Shown: positions 27,497 through 36,332, numbered from the stretch's first letter. The stretch: 64,000 bases of DNA from Rhodobacterales bacterium (GCA_002747325.1 PDOZ01000034.1:1-64000); one strand, 5' to 3'. Program-made: numbers and translations. The notes: generated by a model from the sequence alone, not told the origin.

Positions 27497-27607
27497 GGGC
27501 GAAATCGCTATAATCTGCAACATCAAGAATTAAAATTCGCGTTCGAAATCAGTAGGATGCTGACCCGGAGGCAAGGAATCTTGATTCCGATTTGGCGATT
27601 TCTGCTC
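27497..27607 (+). mobile_element. IS630-derived MITE, copy 3 (111 bp), inside a repeat array
   Basis: Left end GGGCGAAATCGC, right end TTTGGCGATTTCTGCTC followed by TA. The interior carries ATTCGCGTTCGAAATCAG, the small hairpin with GGATGCTGA, and CCCGGAGGCA. The right 17 bases are the best match to the IS630 end at 100-116. It separates two arrays of the GTTAAGGTTAA-type repeat, so it probably inserted into a once continuous array. Confidence 0.82.
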
Positions 27608-27785
27608 TAATAGTTAATTCATTAAGGTTAACGACTACCGTTAAGGTTAATGCGTTTATCTTCATTAAGATTAACACGTTAAGATTCATTAAAGTTACGC
27701 GTTAAGATTCATTAAGGTTAACGCGTCAGGATTCATTAACATTAACGGGCTAACACTCATTAAGGTTAACGCGTTAACCTTAATG
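27608..27785. repeat. 24-bp repeat array ending in a 28-bp perfect palindrome
   Basis: From about 27663 five units of 23-24 bp begin with CATTAAGGTTAACG or close variants and alternate with CGTTAAGATT-like halves. The last unit (27758-27785) is a perfect 28-bp palindrome with half-site CATTAAGGTTAACG. It ends 26 bp from the stop of the convergent Sel1-repeat gene and could act as its terminator as well. No coding frame is present in 27395-27811. Confidence 0.8.
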
Positions 27786-27811
27786 CCAAAGGCCCGCCGC
27801 GGGCTCCGCAT

Positions 27812-29071
27812 TTACCCGCCCGCGATCACTTTCTCCATCGCCGCTCGGGTGCCGGTGCCGATATCCCCATCCATCGGGCCGAAATACAATCCGACGTCGC
27901 GCAGGATGCGTTGCAGTTCAATCGCGGTTTGCCGGTCCCAGGAACTGCGCCCCCGCTCCAGCGGCCATCGATCCCCGGATTTCAACGCCCGGACATATTG
28001 CCATGCCGCATTGCCCGGATTGTAATATTCCTCAACCTTTTCATATACTTCACCGATATAGGACAGTGCATCCGGCGCGCCCAGATCCTGCGCCTTGCGA
28101 TACCATTCGAGCGCCGTTTCCGGGTTACGCTTGACCCCGTAGCCATATAGATACAGCACCCCGAGCTGCAACATGGCGTCACTCTCGCCCAGATTGGCCG
28201 CCGCCCGGAACCACACCGCCGCCTCCACATAATCCTGCGCCATACCGATGCCATTCGCCAACGCATAACCATAATCCGTCATGCCCAGCGGCACCCCGCC
28301 TTCTGCCGCCTCCAAAAACAGCGCGACCGCGCGGCGTTCGTCCAGATCAACCCCATCGCCATTGGCCAGCAACCAGCCCAGATTGGTGCCGCCGAGCAAC
28401 AAGCCGCCCTCATAGGCCGCCTCGTACAGCTCTGCCGCGCGCGTGGTATCTGGCGTCACGCCGCCATAGCCATGCTCAAACGCCATGCCCAAAGCATTGA
28501 GCGCAAGGGCAAAGCCCCCCTCCGCCGCGCGTTCGTACCACGGCATCGCCGCGGCCCAGTCCTGCGGGTCAGACGCGTACCGCAGATGCTCGGCAAGATC
28601 ATATGCCGCGATGACATATCCGGCTTCAGCGGCGCGGGTCAGATGCGCAATGCCGTCCCGCGTTTCCCCGGCAACCAACGCCGCGCGGCCATATTGATAA
28701 CTTGCGCGCGCAAGGGTCGGGTCAGCCTGCAACGCCATGCGGCACAACGCCATCGCCGCACGGGCCTGCGCCGGTGGGATCTGCGCCACCTGCCCTGCAA
28801 AAGCCGGATCGTCCGGGTTGGAAGCCGCCGCATCACAGGACGCGATTTTCGCGCCTGCCTCGGAAATCGCGTCGCCTGCCGATTCCGGCCTGGCCTCGGG
28901 AGCGCCTTCCGCAGCCTCTTCCGGCCCCGCTACCGGCGCGAATTGCCCGGAGATTTCAGGCTTCTTGCCCGCCCCGACCTTTCCCGCCGCGCCCTCTTCC
29001 TGCGCCAAAACCGCCCCGCCCGAAAGCAGTAAAAACACCCCGGCAACGCGGAATCCTGACAAAATCGACAT
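27812..29071 (-). CDS. Exported Sel1-repeat protein with a C-terminal peptidoglycan-binding-like segment
   Basis: A 419-aa protein with a signal peptide (FRVAGVFLLLSGGAVLAQ). A disordered Ala/Glu/Pro-rich linker runs to about residue 75, then at least five Sel1 repeats follow (for example AAMPWYERAAEGGFALALNALGMAFEHGYGG and AAVWFRAAANLGESDAMLQLGVLYLYGYGV). The end, TAIELQRILRDVGLYFGPMDGDIGTGTRAAMEKV, resembles a PG-binding-1 domain. The layout suggests a periplasmic scaffold acting near the cell wall. The gene converges on the repeat arrays. Confidence 0.85.
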   Translation of the reverse strand: MSILSGFRVAGVFLLLSGGAVLAQEEGAAGKVGAGKKPEISGQFAPVAGPEEAAEGAPEARPESAGDAISEAGAKIASCDAAASNPDDPAFAGQVAQIPPAQARAAMALCRMALQADPTLARASYQYGRAALVAGETRDGIAHLTRAAEAGYVIAAYDLAEHLRYASDPQDWAAAMPWYERAAEGGFALALNALGMAFEHGYGGVTPDTTRAAELYEAAYEGGLLLGGTNLGWLLANGDGVDLDERRAVALFLEAAEGGVPLGMTDYGYALANGIGMAQDYVEAAVWFRAAANLGESDAMLQLGVLYLYGYGVKRNPETALEWYRKAQDLGAPDALSYIGEVYEKVEEYYNPGNAAWQYVRALKSGDRWPLERGRSSWDRQTAIELQRILRDVGLYFGPMDGDIGTGTRAAMEKVIAGG

Positions 29072-29141
29072 AACACTCCCACTCCGTTTTGCGTCAGTTT
29101 AAGCCAAAACCCGCCGCTCCGAAACCGTTTCCCCCAATGAA

Positions 29142-29168
29142 AACGGGGGCCGCCGCGCCGCCCCCGTT
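29142..29168 (-). terminator. Terminator hairpin of the LEA-like gene
   Basis: A 9-bp stem AACGGGGGC / GCCCCCGTT with a 9-nt loop, followed by TTC on the minus strand, 28 bp past the stop of the alanine-rich gene. Confidence 0.65.
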
Positions 29169-29195
29169 GATCTTTCTATCCTTCTGACGCCCGGA

Positions 29196-30182
29196 TCAGA
29201 GACCGAGTGCGGCTTTCAGCGAACTGATCGCGGCATTCACATATTCCGGGTTGTCGGTGGCCTGTTTCAAGACCGTCGTCAGAGCGGTTTTCTGCATGTC
29301 GCCGAGACCGGAAGCCTGAATCACCTCGGTCAGCTTGCTCGCATCAAAGCCTTCCGGCGACAACAGCGACTTCAGCGCATCCATGCCGCCCGCCGCGGAG
29401 ACCGCGCCCTCGGTCAGGACAGCGTTGCCCGCACCCGCGGTCATGCCCGTGGCCGCATTGGCCGCATCTTTGGCCGCATCAGCCGCGCCAGTGGCCGCTT
29501 CCGTCGCCGCATTGGCGGCTTCGCTGGCCATATCCTTGGCCGCGTCCACAGCCCCAGTAGCGGCTTCCGTCGCCGCGTTGGCCGCTTCGCCTGCCGCATT
29601 CATCGCGCCAGTTGCCGCTTCGGTCGCCGCATTCGCAGCTTCACCAGCCATATCCTTCGCTGCATCCACAGCCCCAGTGGCCGCTTCCGTCGCCGCGTTG
29701 GCCGCTTCACCTGCCGCGTTCATTGCGCCAGTGGCCGCTTCCGTTGCCGCATTCGCGGCTTCACCAGCCATATCCTTGGCCGCATCCACAGCCCCAGTGG
29801 CCGCTTCACCTGCCGCCGCAGCCGCGTCCTTGGCTGCGTCTACAGCGCCGGCAGCTGCGTCTTTCGCCGCGTCCACAGCCCCAGTGGCCGCTTCGCTTGC
29901 CGCCGCAGCCGCGTCTTTCGCCGCGTCTACCGCACCAGTAGCTGCTTCGCTTGCCGCCGCCGCCGCATCCTTAGCCGCGTCGGCCGCGCCGGTCGCTGCG
30001 TTGCCCGCCGTGTCCTTGACCGCACCCGCCGCCGATTCCAGCGCGCCGGTGGCCTTGCCGGTCACGCTTTCCGCCGCGCCGGTGGCTTTCGTCATGGCCT
30101 CATCCGCACTGGAAGAGCCCCAGAAAAACCACGCCGCCGCCGCCGCGACCACAACCACCACAACAATAATAAGATTCCGCAT
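29196..30182 (-). CDS. Membrane-anchored alanine-rich LEA-like repeat protein
   Basis: A 328-aa protein. The N-terminal anchor (LIIVVVVVVAAAAAWFFWG, about residues 4-22) is followed by some 200 residues built on an 11-residue theme such as AANAATEAATG and AVDAAKDMAGE, repeated many times with near identity. The pattern resembles late-embryogenesis-abundant group 3 proteins: Ala-rich, with regularly spaced Lys, Asp and Glu, amphipathic-helix forming. A non-repetitive C-terminal domain (MDALKSLLSPEGFDASKLTEVIQASGLGDMQK...AALGL) completes it. The periplasmic side is likely. Function, perhaps desiccation or envelope protection, is inference. Confidence 0.8.
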   Translation of the reverse strand: MRNLIIVVVVVVAAAAAWFFWGSSSADEAMTKATGAAESVTGKATGALESAAGAVKDTAGNAATGAADAAKDAAAAASEAATGAVDAAKDAAAAASEAATGAVDAAKDAAAGAVDAAKDAAAAAGEAATGAVDAAKDMAGEAANAATEAATGAMNAAGEAANAATEAATGAVDAAKDMAGEAANAATEAATGAMNAAGEAANAATEAATGAVDAAKDMASEAANAATEAATGAADAAKDAANAATGMTAGAGNAVLTEGAVSAAGGMDALKSLLSPEGFDASKLTEVIQASGLGDMQKTALTTVLKQATDNPEYVNAAISSLKAALGL

Positions 30183-30405
30183 GTCGTTCCTTTCCGCGCC
30201 ATTCAGCGCCTGCCCGCACGTCCCCCGCCGGGCTTCGCCCCCAAAAACCCGGTTATCCGCCTGACCTCAAGGGGAAAAATCGACTTCCATGCAACATTGG
30301 CAGGGCTTCGCCGCCTGTGGGCGCCCGGATCGGCAGAATTTGGCTTGAATGCCCGGCGCGCGCGGCTTAGGTTTCGCTAAAACCAACTTCAGAAGGATTG
30401 CGACC

Positions 30406-30951
30406 ATAGCCCGCAGACCCCATAACGCCCCGCCGGTGCGCGATACCGGCCCCCGTGTGAACGAAAAAATCCGCTGCCCGGAAGTGCGCCTGATCGGTGC
30501 CGATGGGGAGAATGTCGGCGTCGTCAGCCCCGATAAGGCGCGCGCGCTGGCCGCAGAAGCCGAGCTGGATCTGGTGGAAATTTCACCAAACGCCAACCCG
30601 CCGGTCTGCAAGATCATGGATTTCGGCAAGTTCAAATATGAACAGCAGAAACGGGAGAGCGAGGCGCGCAAAAAGCAGAAGACCATCGAGATCAAAGAGG
30701 TCAAATTCCGCCCCAACACCGACACGCATGATTACGATGTCAAGATGCGCAATGTGGTGAAATTCCTGGAAAAAGGCGACAAGGTGAAAGTCACGTTGCG
30801 CTTCCGGGGCCGCGAGATGGCGCACCAGAATCTGGGCCGGGAGCTGCTCTTGCGCGTGGCCGAGGACACCAAGGAAATCGGCAAGGTCGAGAACATGCCG
30901 AAAATGGAAGGCCGGCAGATGATCATGATGATCGGGCCGCTGGCCAAGTAA
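30406..30951 (+). CDS. infC: Translation initiation factor IF-3, AUA start codon
   Basis: IF-3 (181 aa) binds the 30S subunit and checks start-codon choice. The N-domain begins [22 protein letters not shown] and holds [15 protein letters not shown]; the linker is rich in Lys/Glu ([27 protein letters not shown]); the C-domain ends [15 protein letters not shown]. The frame upstream has no fitting ATG. AGAAGGA lies 8 nt before ATA at 30406, exactly where the family N-terminus begins. Rare start codons on infC are the known basis of IF-3 autoregulation, so ATA is adopted. A strong terminator follows. Confidence 0.92.
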   Translation: MARRPHNAPPVRDTGPRVNEKIRCPEVRLIGADGENVGVVSPDKARALAAEAELDLVEISPNANPPVCKIMDFGKFKYEQQKRESEARKKQKTIEIKEVKFRPNTDTHDYDVKMRNVVKFLEKGDKVKVTLRFRGREMAHQNLGRELLLRVAEDTKEIGKVENMPKMEGRQMIMMIGPLAK

Positions 30952-30972
30952 GGGTACGCCCATACCGATAAA

Positions 30973-30996
30973 GCCCCGCTTCGGCGGGGTTTTTTA
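30973..30996 (+). terminator. Rho-independent terminator of infC
   Basis: CCCCGC-TTCG-GCGGGG stem-loop followed by seven T residues. Confidence 0.9.
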
Positions 30997-31029
30997 TGCC
31001 CTGGATATGGGCGGGCGCAGGAGGATGCC

Positions 31030-31623
31030 ATGTGGGAAGAGAGTTATGCCACGCCGGAATATGTTTTCGGCCGCGACCCCGCCCCGTTCGTCGCCGACAA
31101 CATGGACCTGTTTGCGCCGGGGGACCGGGTGTTGTGCATTGCCGATGGCGAAGGGCGCAATTCGGTGCATCTGGCGCGCGCGGGGGTGACGGTGACGGCT
31201 TTTGACCTGTCGCCATCGGCGGTAAAAAAGGCGCAAAAGCTGGCGGCGGAAGCCGGGGTTTCGGTGGAGTGCCATGTCTCGACGCTCAAAAGCTGGGATT
31301 GGTCGCGTCGCTTTGATACGGTTCTGGGCGTGTTCATCCAGTTCACGCCACAGGCACAGCAAGCCGCCGTTTTTGCAGACTTTGCCCGTGCGGTACACCC
31401 CGGCGGACGGCTGGTTTTACACGGCTTCACGCCGGATCAGGTTGAACTGGGCACCGGCGGGCCGTCCGATCCGGGCAATATGTACACGACCGAAAAGCTG
31501 CGCGGTTTTCTGCCCGGCTGGAAGGTGGAACATGCGCGCGAATACCGGGCGGAGCAGCATTCCGGCGCCCGCCATTCCGGCATCTGTGCGCTGATCGACT
31601 TCGTGGCCCGCAAGCCGGTCTGA
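31030..31623 (+). CDS. Class I SAM-dependent methyltransferase (TehB-like)
   Basis: A 197-aa cytoplasmic methyltransferase. Motif I is DRVLCIADGEGRNSVHLARAG with the acidic ribose-binding residue in VTAFDLSPSAVKKA; motif post-IV is LVLHGFTPDQ. The N-terminal WEESYATPEYVFGRDPAPFV is shared by TehB/thiopurine-methyltransferase-like small enzymes. A GGAGG site precedes the ATG. The methyl acceptor is unknown. A terminator hairpin follows directly. Confidence 0.85.
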   Translation: MWEESYATPEYVFGRDPAPFVADNMDLFAPGDRVLCIADGEGRNSVHLARAGVTVTAFDLSPSAVKKAQKLAAEAGVSVECHVSTLKSWDWSRRFDTVLGVFIQFTPQAQQAAVFADFARAVHPGGRLVLHGFTPDQVELGTGGPSDPGNMYTTEKLRGFLPGWKVEHAREYRAEQHSGARHSGICALIDFVARKPV

Positions 31624-31626
31624 AAA

Positions 31627-31646
31627 CGCCCCGGAAAACCGGGGCG
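31627..31646 (+). terminator. Hairpin between convergent methyltransferase and exported-protein genes
   Basis: A perfect 8-bp stem CGCCCCGG / CCGGGGCG with an AAAA loop, 3 bp after the methyltransferase stop and 18 bp from the opposing gene's stop. It may serve both directions; no long T-run on either side. Confidence 0.6.
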
Positions 31647-31664
31647 CGCTCTGTCTGTTCGCAG

Positions 31665-32015
31665 TTACAGCTCGTCCCAGTAATCCACCAACCTTTGCGA
31701 CACCAAGCTACGCGTATCGCTGTCGCTTTCCGACTGCACCACGACAATGGCAAAGCTCATATCCCCTTCATACGGACACATGATGACCACATCCTGCATC
31801 CCCGGCTCCAGATCATAGCCATACAGCGACCAGGTGTCGGCGCCGGTGGAGCCGCCGCCATGGGCGAACATATAGCGGTTCAGAACCGAACGCGCTTTCT
31901 TCATACACGCTTCAGAAGACCCCATGGTTTCGAGATGGTTAATGGACCAGCCCTCCGCCATCGCGGGCAGCGCGGCAACAGACATGGCGAGAGCAGCAAG
32001 GGTTTGTTTGATCAT
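31665..32015 (-). CDS. Small exported protein of unknown function
   Basis: A 116-aa protein with a clear signal peptide (MIKQTLAALAMSVAALPAMAEG) and a mature part of about 95 residues with two Cys (EACMKK, VVIMCPYEG) that could form a disulfide. GGAGG lies 6 nt before the ATG. It resembles no family known to me. It is convergent with the methyltransferase gene. Confidence 0.7.
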   Translation of the reverse strand: MIKQTLAALAMSVAALPAMAEGWSINHLETMGSSEACMKKARSVLNRYMFAHGGGSTGADTWSLYGYDLEPGMQDVVIMCPYEGDMSFAIVVVQSESDSDTRSLVSQRLVDYWDEL

Positions 32016-32303
32016 TCGAGACCTCCGATCGCCGCGCTTCCCCGAGACCCCGCGCAGCATTCTTTCACATTGTTGGCCCTGAAAGCGATTGCTCCCGGGC
32101 GGGCGGTTGAACGGAACAACCGGCTTACAACACACCAAACCGGTTTCCCCTGAAAACACGATTACCGACGCCAGTTAAGCACCGTTTGCGCATTCTGAGA
32201 ACCATTTATTTGGCAATCGGGAGAATTTTAACGAAAACGACCGCCAGCTTGCTTCCGGCGGTCGTTAATAGCTGTTCATCCACAGTTGTTCATGGAATCT
32301 GCT

Positions 32304-32870
32304 TCACTTCTCGCGCGGGCGCTCCGGCAAAACAAAGGCCACGAGAATGAAAACCACGCCCAGAACAATACCCAGAACGTCGCCCGGCAGATCGGTCAGG
32401 CCGGGGAATTTCTCCTGCCCCGGCACGGTGCCGAGCGTGACTTTGCCGCCCAGAATGCCGTCCAGCAGGCCCGTGGCTTTGATCGACGGATACGTCACCA
32501 TATAAGCCGCCGCGCCCAGCAGGCCACCGGCGATGAAAAACAAAGCGTCGCGGCGGCCGGTTGCGGCAGCGGTCAGCCCGGTGCCGGGGCAGAAGCCGGA
32601 AACCGCCCAGCCGAGGCCCAGCAGCAGCCCGCCGACAAACACGCCAATATAAGCCGTTTTCACCGACATATGACCGACATCCACAAGGCCCACCATCTGC
32701 CCGGCGAACATCAGCACCGAACCGACACCGATGGCCAGAAGGATGGTTTTCATGATGCCCAATGCGCGAAGGCTCATCATGCGGCTCATTACCGAGGGAT
32801 TGGTGGCGCCGATACGGTCCAGAACCGCGCCAAACAGGCCACCGATAAGCAATGCGAGGATAATTTTCAT
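32304..32870 (-). CDS. YeeE/YedE-family membrane protein, C-terminal-half type
   Basis: A 188-aa inner-membrane protein with about five hydrophobic segments. The conserved Cys block SGFCPGTGLTAAATGRRDALFF is the sulfur-transport signature of the YeeE/TsuA family, which imports thiosulfate or other reduced sulfur species. It starts 3 bp after the stop of a second YeeE-like gene carrying the other conserved Cys block, so the two halves probably work together as one split permease. Confidence 0.85.
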   Translation of the reverse strand: MKIILALLIGGLFGAVLDRIGATNPSVMSRMMSLRALGIMKTILLAIGVGSVLMFAGQMVGLVDVGHMSVKTAYIGVFVGGLLLGLGWAVSGFCPGTGLTAAATGRRDALFFIAGGLLGAAAYMVTYPSIKATGLLDGILGGKVTLGTVPGQEKFPGLTDLPGDVLGIVLGVVFILVAFVLPERPREK

Positions 32871-32873
32871 GGC

Positions 32874-33422
32874 TTACCCCTCCTTTTTGAACAGCATCAG
32901 GGCAACCGGAACCGCCGCGCCAAAGGCACCGAGGGCGAAAAGGTAGCCGGAAATCGAGGTCTGCATCATGCCGGACATCATGTGGCCCGAGGTGCAGCCG
33001 CCCGCCAGTCGCGCGCCATACAGCACGATGAAACCACCGATGAAAGCCGCAGCGTAGCGCTTGGCCGGGCTGTCTCCAAAATTGGCGGCCCAATGCGCGG
33101 GCACTTTGTTGTCCTCATTGCCGCCACGCAGGAAGCCGGACACCCCCGCCCCGATCATCATGGCGATGACAAAGACGAAGGAATAATTCAGCGGGTTGGC
33201 GATATTCTTGGCATATTTGCCGTTCGATTTTGCGAGATAGGCGTTGGTCGAGGTATAACCGCCCTCCTCAGTCTGAGTCACCAATTCCGGGTTAACCATG
33301 TCGGCCACGATACCGTCAAAGATGACGAATTGGGTCGAAACCCCAATGGGTTTGACCAAAAGCACGGCGAGGAAGAACACGAAACCGAGCGCGACCCCTC
33401 CGATTTTCCAATCCAATTGCAT
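32874..33422 (-). CDS. YeeE/YedE-family membrane protein, N-terminal-half type
   Basis: A 182-aa inner-membrane protein; the Cys block is LAGGCTSGHMMSGMMQTSISGYLF near residue 145. The start at 33422 (MQLDWKIGG) follows GGAAGGGA. It is the first gene of a two-gene operon with 32304-32870. In many bacteria such pairs sit with sulfur-oxidising or persulfide-sensing genes; none is seen here. A periplasmic loop (VNPELVTQTEEGGYTSTNAYLAK...) is larger than in TsuA. Confidence 0.85.
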   Translation of the reverse strand: MQLDWKIGGVALGFVFFLAVLLVKPIGVSTQFVIFDGIVADMVNPELVTQTEEGGYTSTNAYLAKSNGKYAKNIANPLNYSFVFVIAMMIGAGVSGFLRGGNEDNKVPAHWAANFGDSPAKRYAAAFIGGFIVLYGARLAGGCTSGHMMSGMMQTSISGYLFALGAFGAAVPVALMLFKKEG

Positions 33423-33787
33423 TTGTTTCCCTTCCGGTCCTCGCTCAGGCGGGCGCATCAGCTATCCCGCTTGAGTGAAAACATATTCTGATATTTGCAT
33501 CGACGTTCACCTATCGCCCCGCCCACGCACTGTCAACCAACGCAAAACACATCTTCTCCGCCTTTATTGCCATCTTTATCTTCGCCATAATCAAACGCCG
33601 TATTTCGCCAGATCCGCCGCCTCCTTCCCTATCTGTTGCTCGCCACTTCCAGTATCTGTTCAGCTCCACATTCCGACCTCGTGCCCTATCCGCCTTTCGT
33701 TGCCACGCCGCGTTGACCCATCGCACACAACCTGCCACAAGTTTTACACGCCAAATCTTAATTTTCAGTGAACCGACCCGAGGAAAT
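33423..33787. other. Intergenic region between the YeeE pair and a glycosyltransferase gene
   Basis: This stretch is visibly richer in A and T than its neighbours. It should hold both divergent promoters. ATATTCTGATAT (33483-33494) is a short AT-rich near-palindrome close to the yeeE start and could be a regulator site. The plus-strand small frame at 33475-33771 lacks a ribosome site and family likeness and is not called. Confidence 0.3.
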
Positions 33788-34834
33788 ATGCGTATTGTTG
33801 CGGTAACCAGCATGAAAAACGAAGGGGCTTTCCTGCTGGAATGGCTCGCGCATCACAAAGGCGTCGGCTTCACCGATTTTCTCGTGTTTTCCAACGATTG
33901 CACCGATGGAACCGACGCGATGCTGGACCGGCTCGACGCGATGGGGGAGCTCACCCATCTACCAAATCCCGGCCCCTATCACGAAAGCGGCGTGCAATGG
34001 ACGGCATTCAAGCGCGCGGATCGGCATGAGCTTGTGCGCAGCGCCGATTGGCTCATGACGCTGGACGTGGACGAATTTGTCAACATCCACGCGGGCGACC
34101 ACACCGTATACGCACTGTTTGACGCCCTGCCCGAAGCAGATGCGATTCCGCTGACCTGGCGGCTGTTTGGCAATGCGGGCGTGGTCCGATTTCAAGACCG
34201 CCCGATCACCGAAACCTTCACCCGCGCCGCCCCTGCCAAACTGAACTGGCCCTGGCGCGCGGCCATGTTCAAAACCCTTTGGCGCAATAATGGCGCGTAT
34301 AAAAAACTCGGCGTGCATCGCCCCCGCGCGCCCGTCGCGGATAAAGCGGATCGCACCCGTTGGTTTGACGGCTCCGGCCGCGCATTGCCGTCCCAATACC
34401 GCCGCGACCGGATCTTTTCCCCGTTCGGGCAGGACAATTACCAGATCGCCCAGCTTAACCATTACGCCCTAGGCGCGATGGAAAGTTTCGTGGTTAAACG
34501 CGACCGGGGGCGGGTCAACCGCGAAAGCCCGCCGATTGGCCTGGACTACTGGACGGAACGCAACTGGTGTCAGGCCCAGGACACCAGCATCCGCGCCGCC
34601 GCACCGCTCGCCGCACCGCACCTCGCGCGCTACCACGCCGATCCCGAGCTGGCCCGATTGCACGCCGAAGCCGTCGCGTGGCGCAAGGCCCGCTTTCAGG
34701 CGCTGATGGCAGAAGACGAATACCGCGCCCTGTTCGGCCGTCTTCTAATGGCACCGCCCGCACGCGAAATTCCGCCCCAGCTCGTGCAGGAACTCATTGG
34801 CTACGCCCGCAAAGCCCATGCTGCCAAGCAATGA
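33788..34834 (+). CDS. Glycosyltransferase family 2-like protein
   Basis: A 348-aa protein starting MRIVAVTSMKNEGAFLLEWLAHHKGVGFTDFLVFSNDCTDGT, the start of the GT2-like fold found in many roseobacter exopolysaccharide genes. The DXD metal-nucleotide motif is in WLMTLDVDEFVNI (near residue 97). The C-terminal half is rich in Arg and Trp. The ATG has GAGGAAAT immediately upstream. It stands alone before glmU; the sugar donor and acceptor are unknown. Confidence 0.82.
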   Translation: MRIVAVTSMKNEGAFLLEWLAHHKGVGFTDFLVFSNDCTDGTDAMLDRLDAMGELTHLPNPGPYHESGVQWTAFKRADRHELVRSADWLMTLDVDEFVNIHAGDHTVYALFDALPEADAIPLTWRLFGNAGVVRFQDRPITETFTRAAPAKLNWPWRAAMFKTLWRNNGAYKKLGVHRPRAPVADKADRTRWFDGSGRALPSQYRRDRIFSPFGQDNYQIAQLNHYALGAMESFVVKRDRGRVNRESPPIGLDYWTERNWCQAQDTSIRAAAPLAAPHLARYHADPELARLHAEAVAWRKARFQALMAEDEYRALFGRLLMAPPAREIPPQLVQELIGYARKAHAAKQ

Positions 34835-34975
34835 ACACGTCGCCCCTTATTCTAAACCACGCTTACATCATTCTAAATCACATCCTCATTCCCGCTCCTT
34901 TCCGCATCGAATCGCATTTCCCTTGCAGCCTAGCCCCCCCGAGTTAAAAAAGAGTGAACAGAAATGAGGCATTCT

Positions 34976-36322
34976 ATGGCAACTGCATTGATCGTTCTGG
35001 CCGCGGGCAAGGGCACGCGGATGAAATCGGACCTGCCGAAAGTCCTGCATGAAGTGGCCAACGCGCCGTTATATGCGCACGCCTTGCAGGTCGCGGGGGA
35101 AATCGACATCGCGAAAACCATTATCGTCGCGGGGCATGGGGCGGCGCAGGTGGAAGCCTCCGCCGCGATCCACGCCCCTTTCGCCGAGATCGTGACCCAG
35201 AGCGAACAACTGGGCACCGGCCACGCGGTCCTGACCGCCCGCGACGCGCTCGCAGGGTTCGACGGCGATGCGATCGTGCTTTACGGCGACACCCCCTTCA
35301 TCCGCCCCAAAACCCTCGCCCGAATGCAAGACGCGCGGCGTGACGGTGCGGACGTGGTGGTGCTGGGCTTTGAGGCGGCGGATCCGGGGCGTTACGGGCG
35401 TCTGGTGGTCGAGGGCAACGCGCTCACGCGGATCGTGGAATACAAAGACGCCTCAGACGTCGAACGCGCCATAAGACTTTGTAATTCCGGCGTTATTTGC
35501 GCATCCTGCGAGAACCTCTTTGACCTGCTGGACGCGACAAATAACGACAACGCGGCCGGGGAATACTACCTGACGGACATTGTCGGCATCGCGGTTTCCA
35601 AGGGGCAAAAAGCGCGGGTTGTGACCTGTGATGAGGCCGAAACTTTGGGCGTTAACAGCCGCACCGAACTGGCGCAGGCGGAAGGGATTTTTCAGGCGCG
35701 CAAACGGGCCGAGGCGCTGGAAAACGGGGTGACGATGCAGGCGCCGGAGAGCGTGTTTTTCAGCCTCGACACCCATATCGGCCGCGACGCGTTTATCGAG
35801 CCGAATGTGGTGTTTGGGCCGGGGGTGACGGTGGAAACCGGCGCCCGCATCCGCGCTTTCAGCCACCTTGAGGACTGCCATGTCAGCCGCGACGCGCAGG
35901 TCGGTCCCTATGCCCGGTTGCGACCGGGCGCGGAACTGGCGGAAGGCGCGAAAGTCGGCAATTTTGTTGAGGTAAAGAACGCGCAGGTCGGTCCCGGCGC
36001 CAAGGTGAATCACCTGACCTATATCGGCGATGCGACCATCGGCGAGCGGGCCAATATCGGCGCGGGCACCGTGACCTGCAACTATGATGGCGTGTCGAAA
36101 CACCACACGGAAATTGGCGCGGACAGCTTTATCGGCTCGGACACCATGCTGGTCGCCCCGGTGAAGATCGGCAAAGGTGCCATGACCGCGACCGGGTCGG
36201 TCGTCACGCGCGACGTGCCGGACGGGGCGATGGCGATTGGGCGGGCCAAGCTGGAAATCAAGGAAGGCTTTTGGACGCAAATGTTCGAAAAGTTAAAGCA
36301 AAAGAAGAAAAAAGCAACTTAA
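34976..36322 (+). CDS. glmU: Bifunctional GlcNAc-1-P uridylyltransferase / GlcN-1-P acetyltransferase GlmU
   Basis: GlmU (448 aa) acetylates glucosamine-1-phosphate and makes UDP-GlcNAc for peptidoglycan and LPS. The N-terminal pyrophosphorylase domain shows LAAGKGTRMKSDLPKVLHEV and VLYGDTPFI. The C-terminal left-handed beta-helix runs from about residue 245 with hexapeptide repeats (NVVFGPGVTVETGARIRAF, GNFVEVKNAQVGPGAKVNHLTYIGDATIG) and NIGAGTVTCNYDG. An ATG 12 bp upstream (34964) is a second possible start. The basic tail (EKLKQKKKKAT) is shared with relatives. glmS follows after 88 bp. Confidence 0.94.
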   Translation: MATALIVLAAGKGTRMKSDLPKVLHEVANAPLYAHALQVAGEIDIAKTIIVAGHGAAQVEASAAIHAPFAEIVTQSEQLGTGHAVLTARDALAGFDGDAIVLYGDTPFIRPKTLARMQDARRDGADVVVLGFEAADPGRYGRLVVEGNALTRIVEYKDASDVERAIRLCNSGVICASCENLFDLLDATNNDNAAGEYYLTDIVGIAVSKGQKARVVTCDEAETLGVNSRTELAQAEGIFQARKRAEALENGVTMQAPESVFFSLDTHIGRDAFIEPNVVFGPGVTVETGARIRAFSHLEDCHVSRDAQVGPYARLRPGAELAEGAKVGNFVEVKNAQVGPGAKVNHLTYIGDATIGERANIGAGTVTCNYDGVSKHHTEIGADSFIGSDTMLVAPVKIGKGAMTATGSVVTRDVPDGAMAIGRAKLEIKEGFWTQMFEKLKQKKKKAT

Positions 36323-36332
36323 TCCGGGGAAA

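Noticed and set aside
27401..27785. Telomere-like TTAGGG/GGTTAA arrays
   Set aside because: The unit is 14 or 24 bp, near-palindromic and internal to a chromosome-like gene context; nothing suggests a replicon end.
29335..30264. Plus-strand Ala/Ser/Pro-rich frame of 309 residues
   Set aside because: Mirror of the repetitive LEA-like gene; no ribosome site and no N-terminal logic. The minus-strand gene has an anchor, a unique C-domain and a terminator.
31627..31646. Hairpin as a riboswitch
   Set aside because: It lies after a stop codon between convergent genes, which fits a terminator better.
33475..33771. 98-residue plus-strand frame in an AT-rich gap
   Set aside because: No ribosome site, no recognisable family, and it covers the expected promoter region of two divergent genes.
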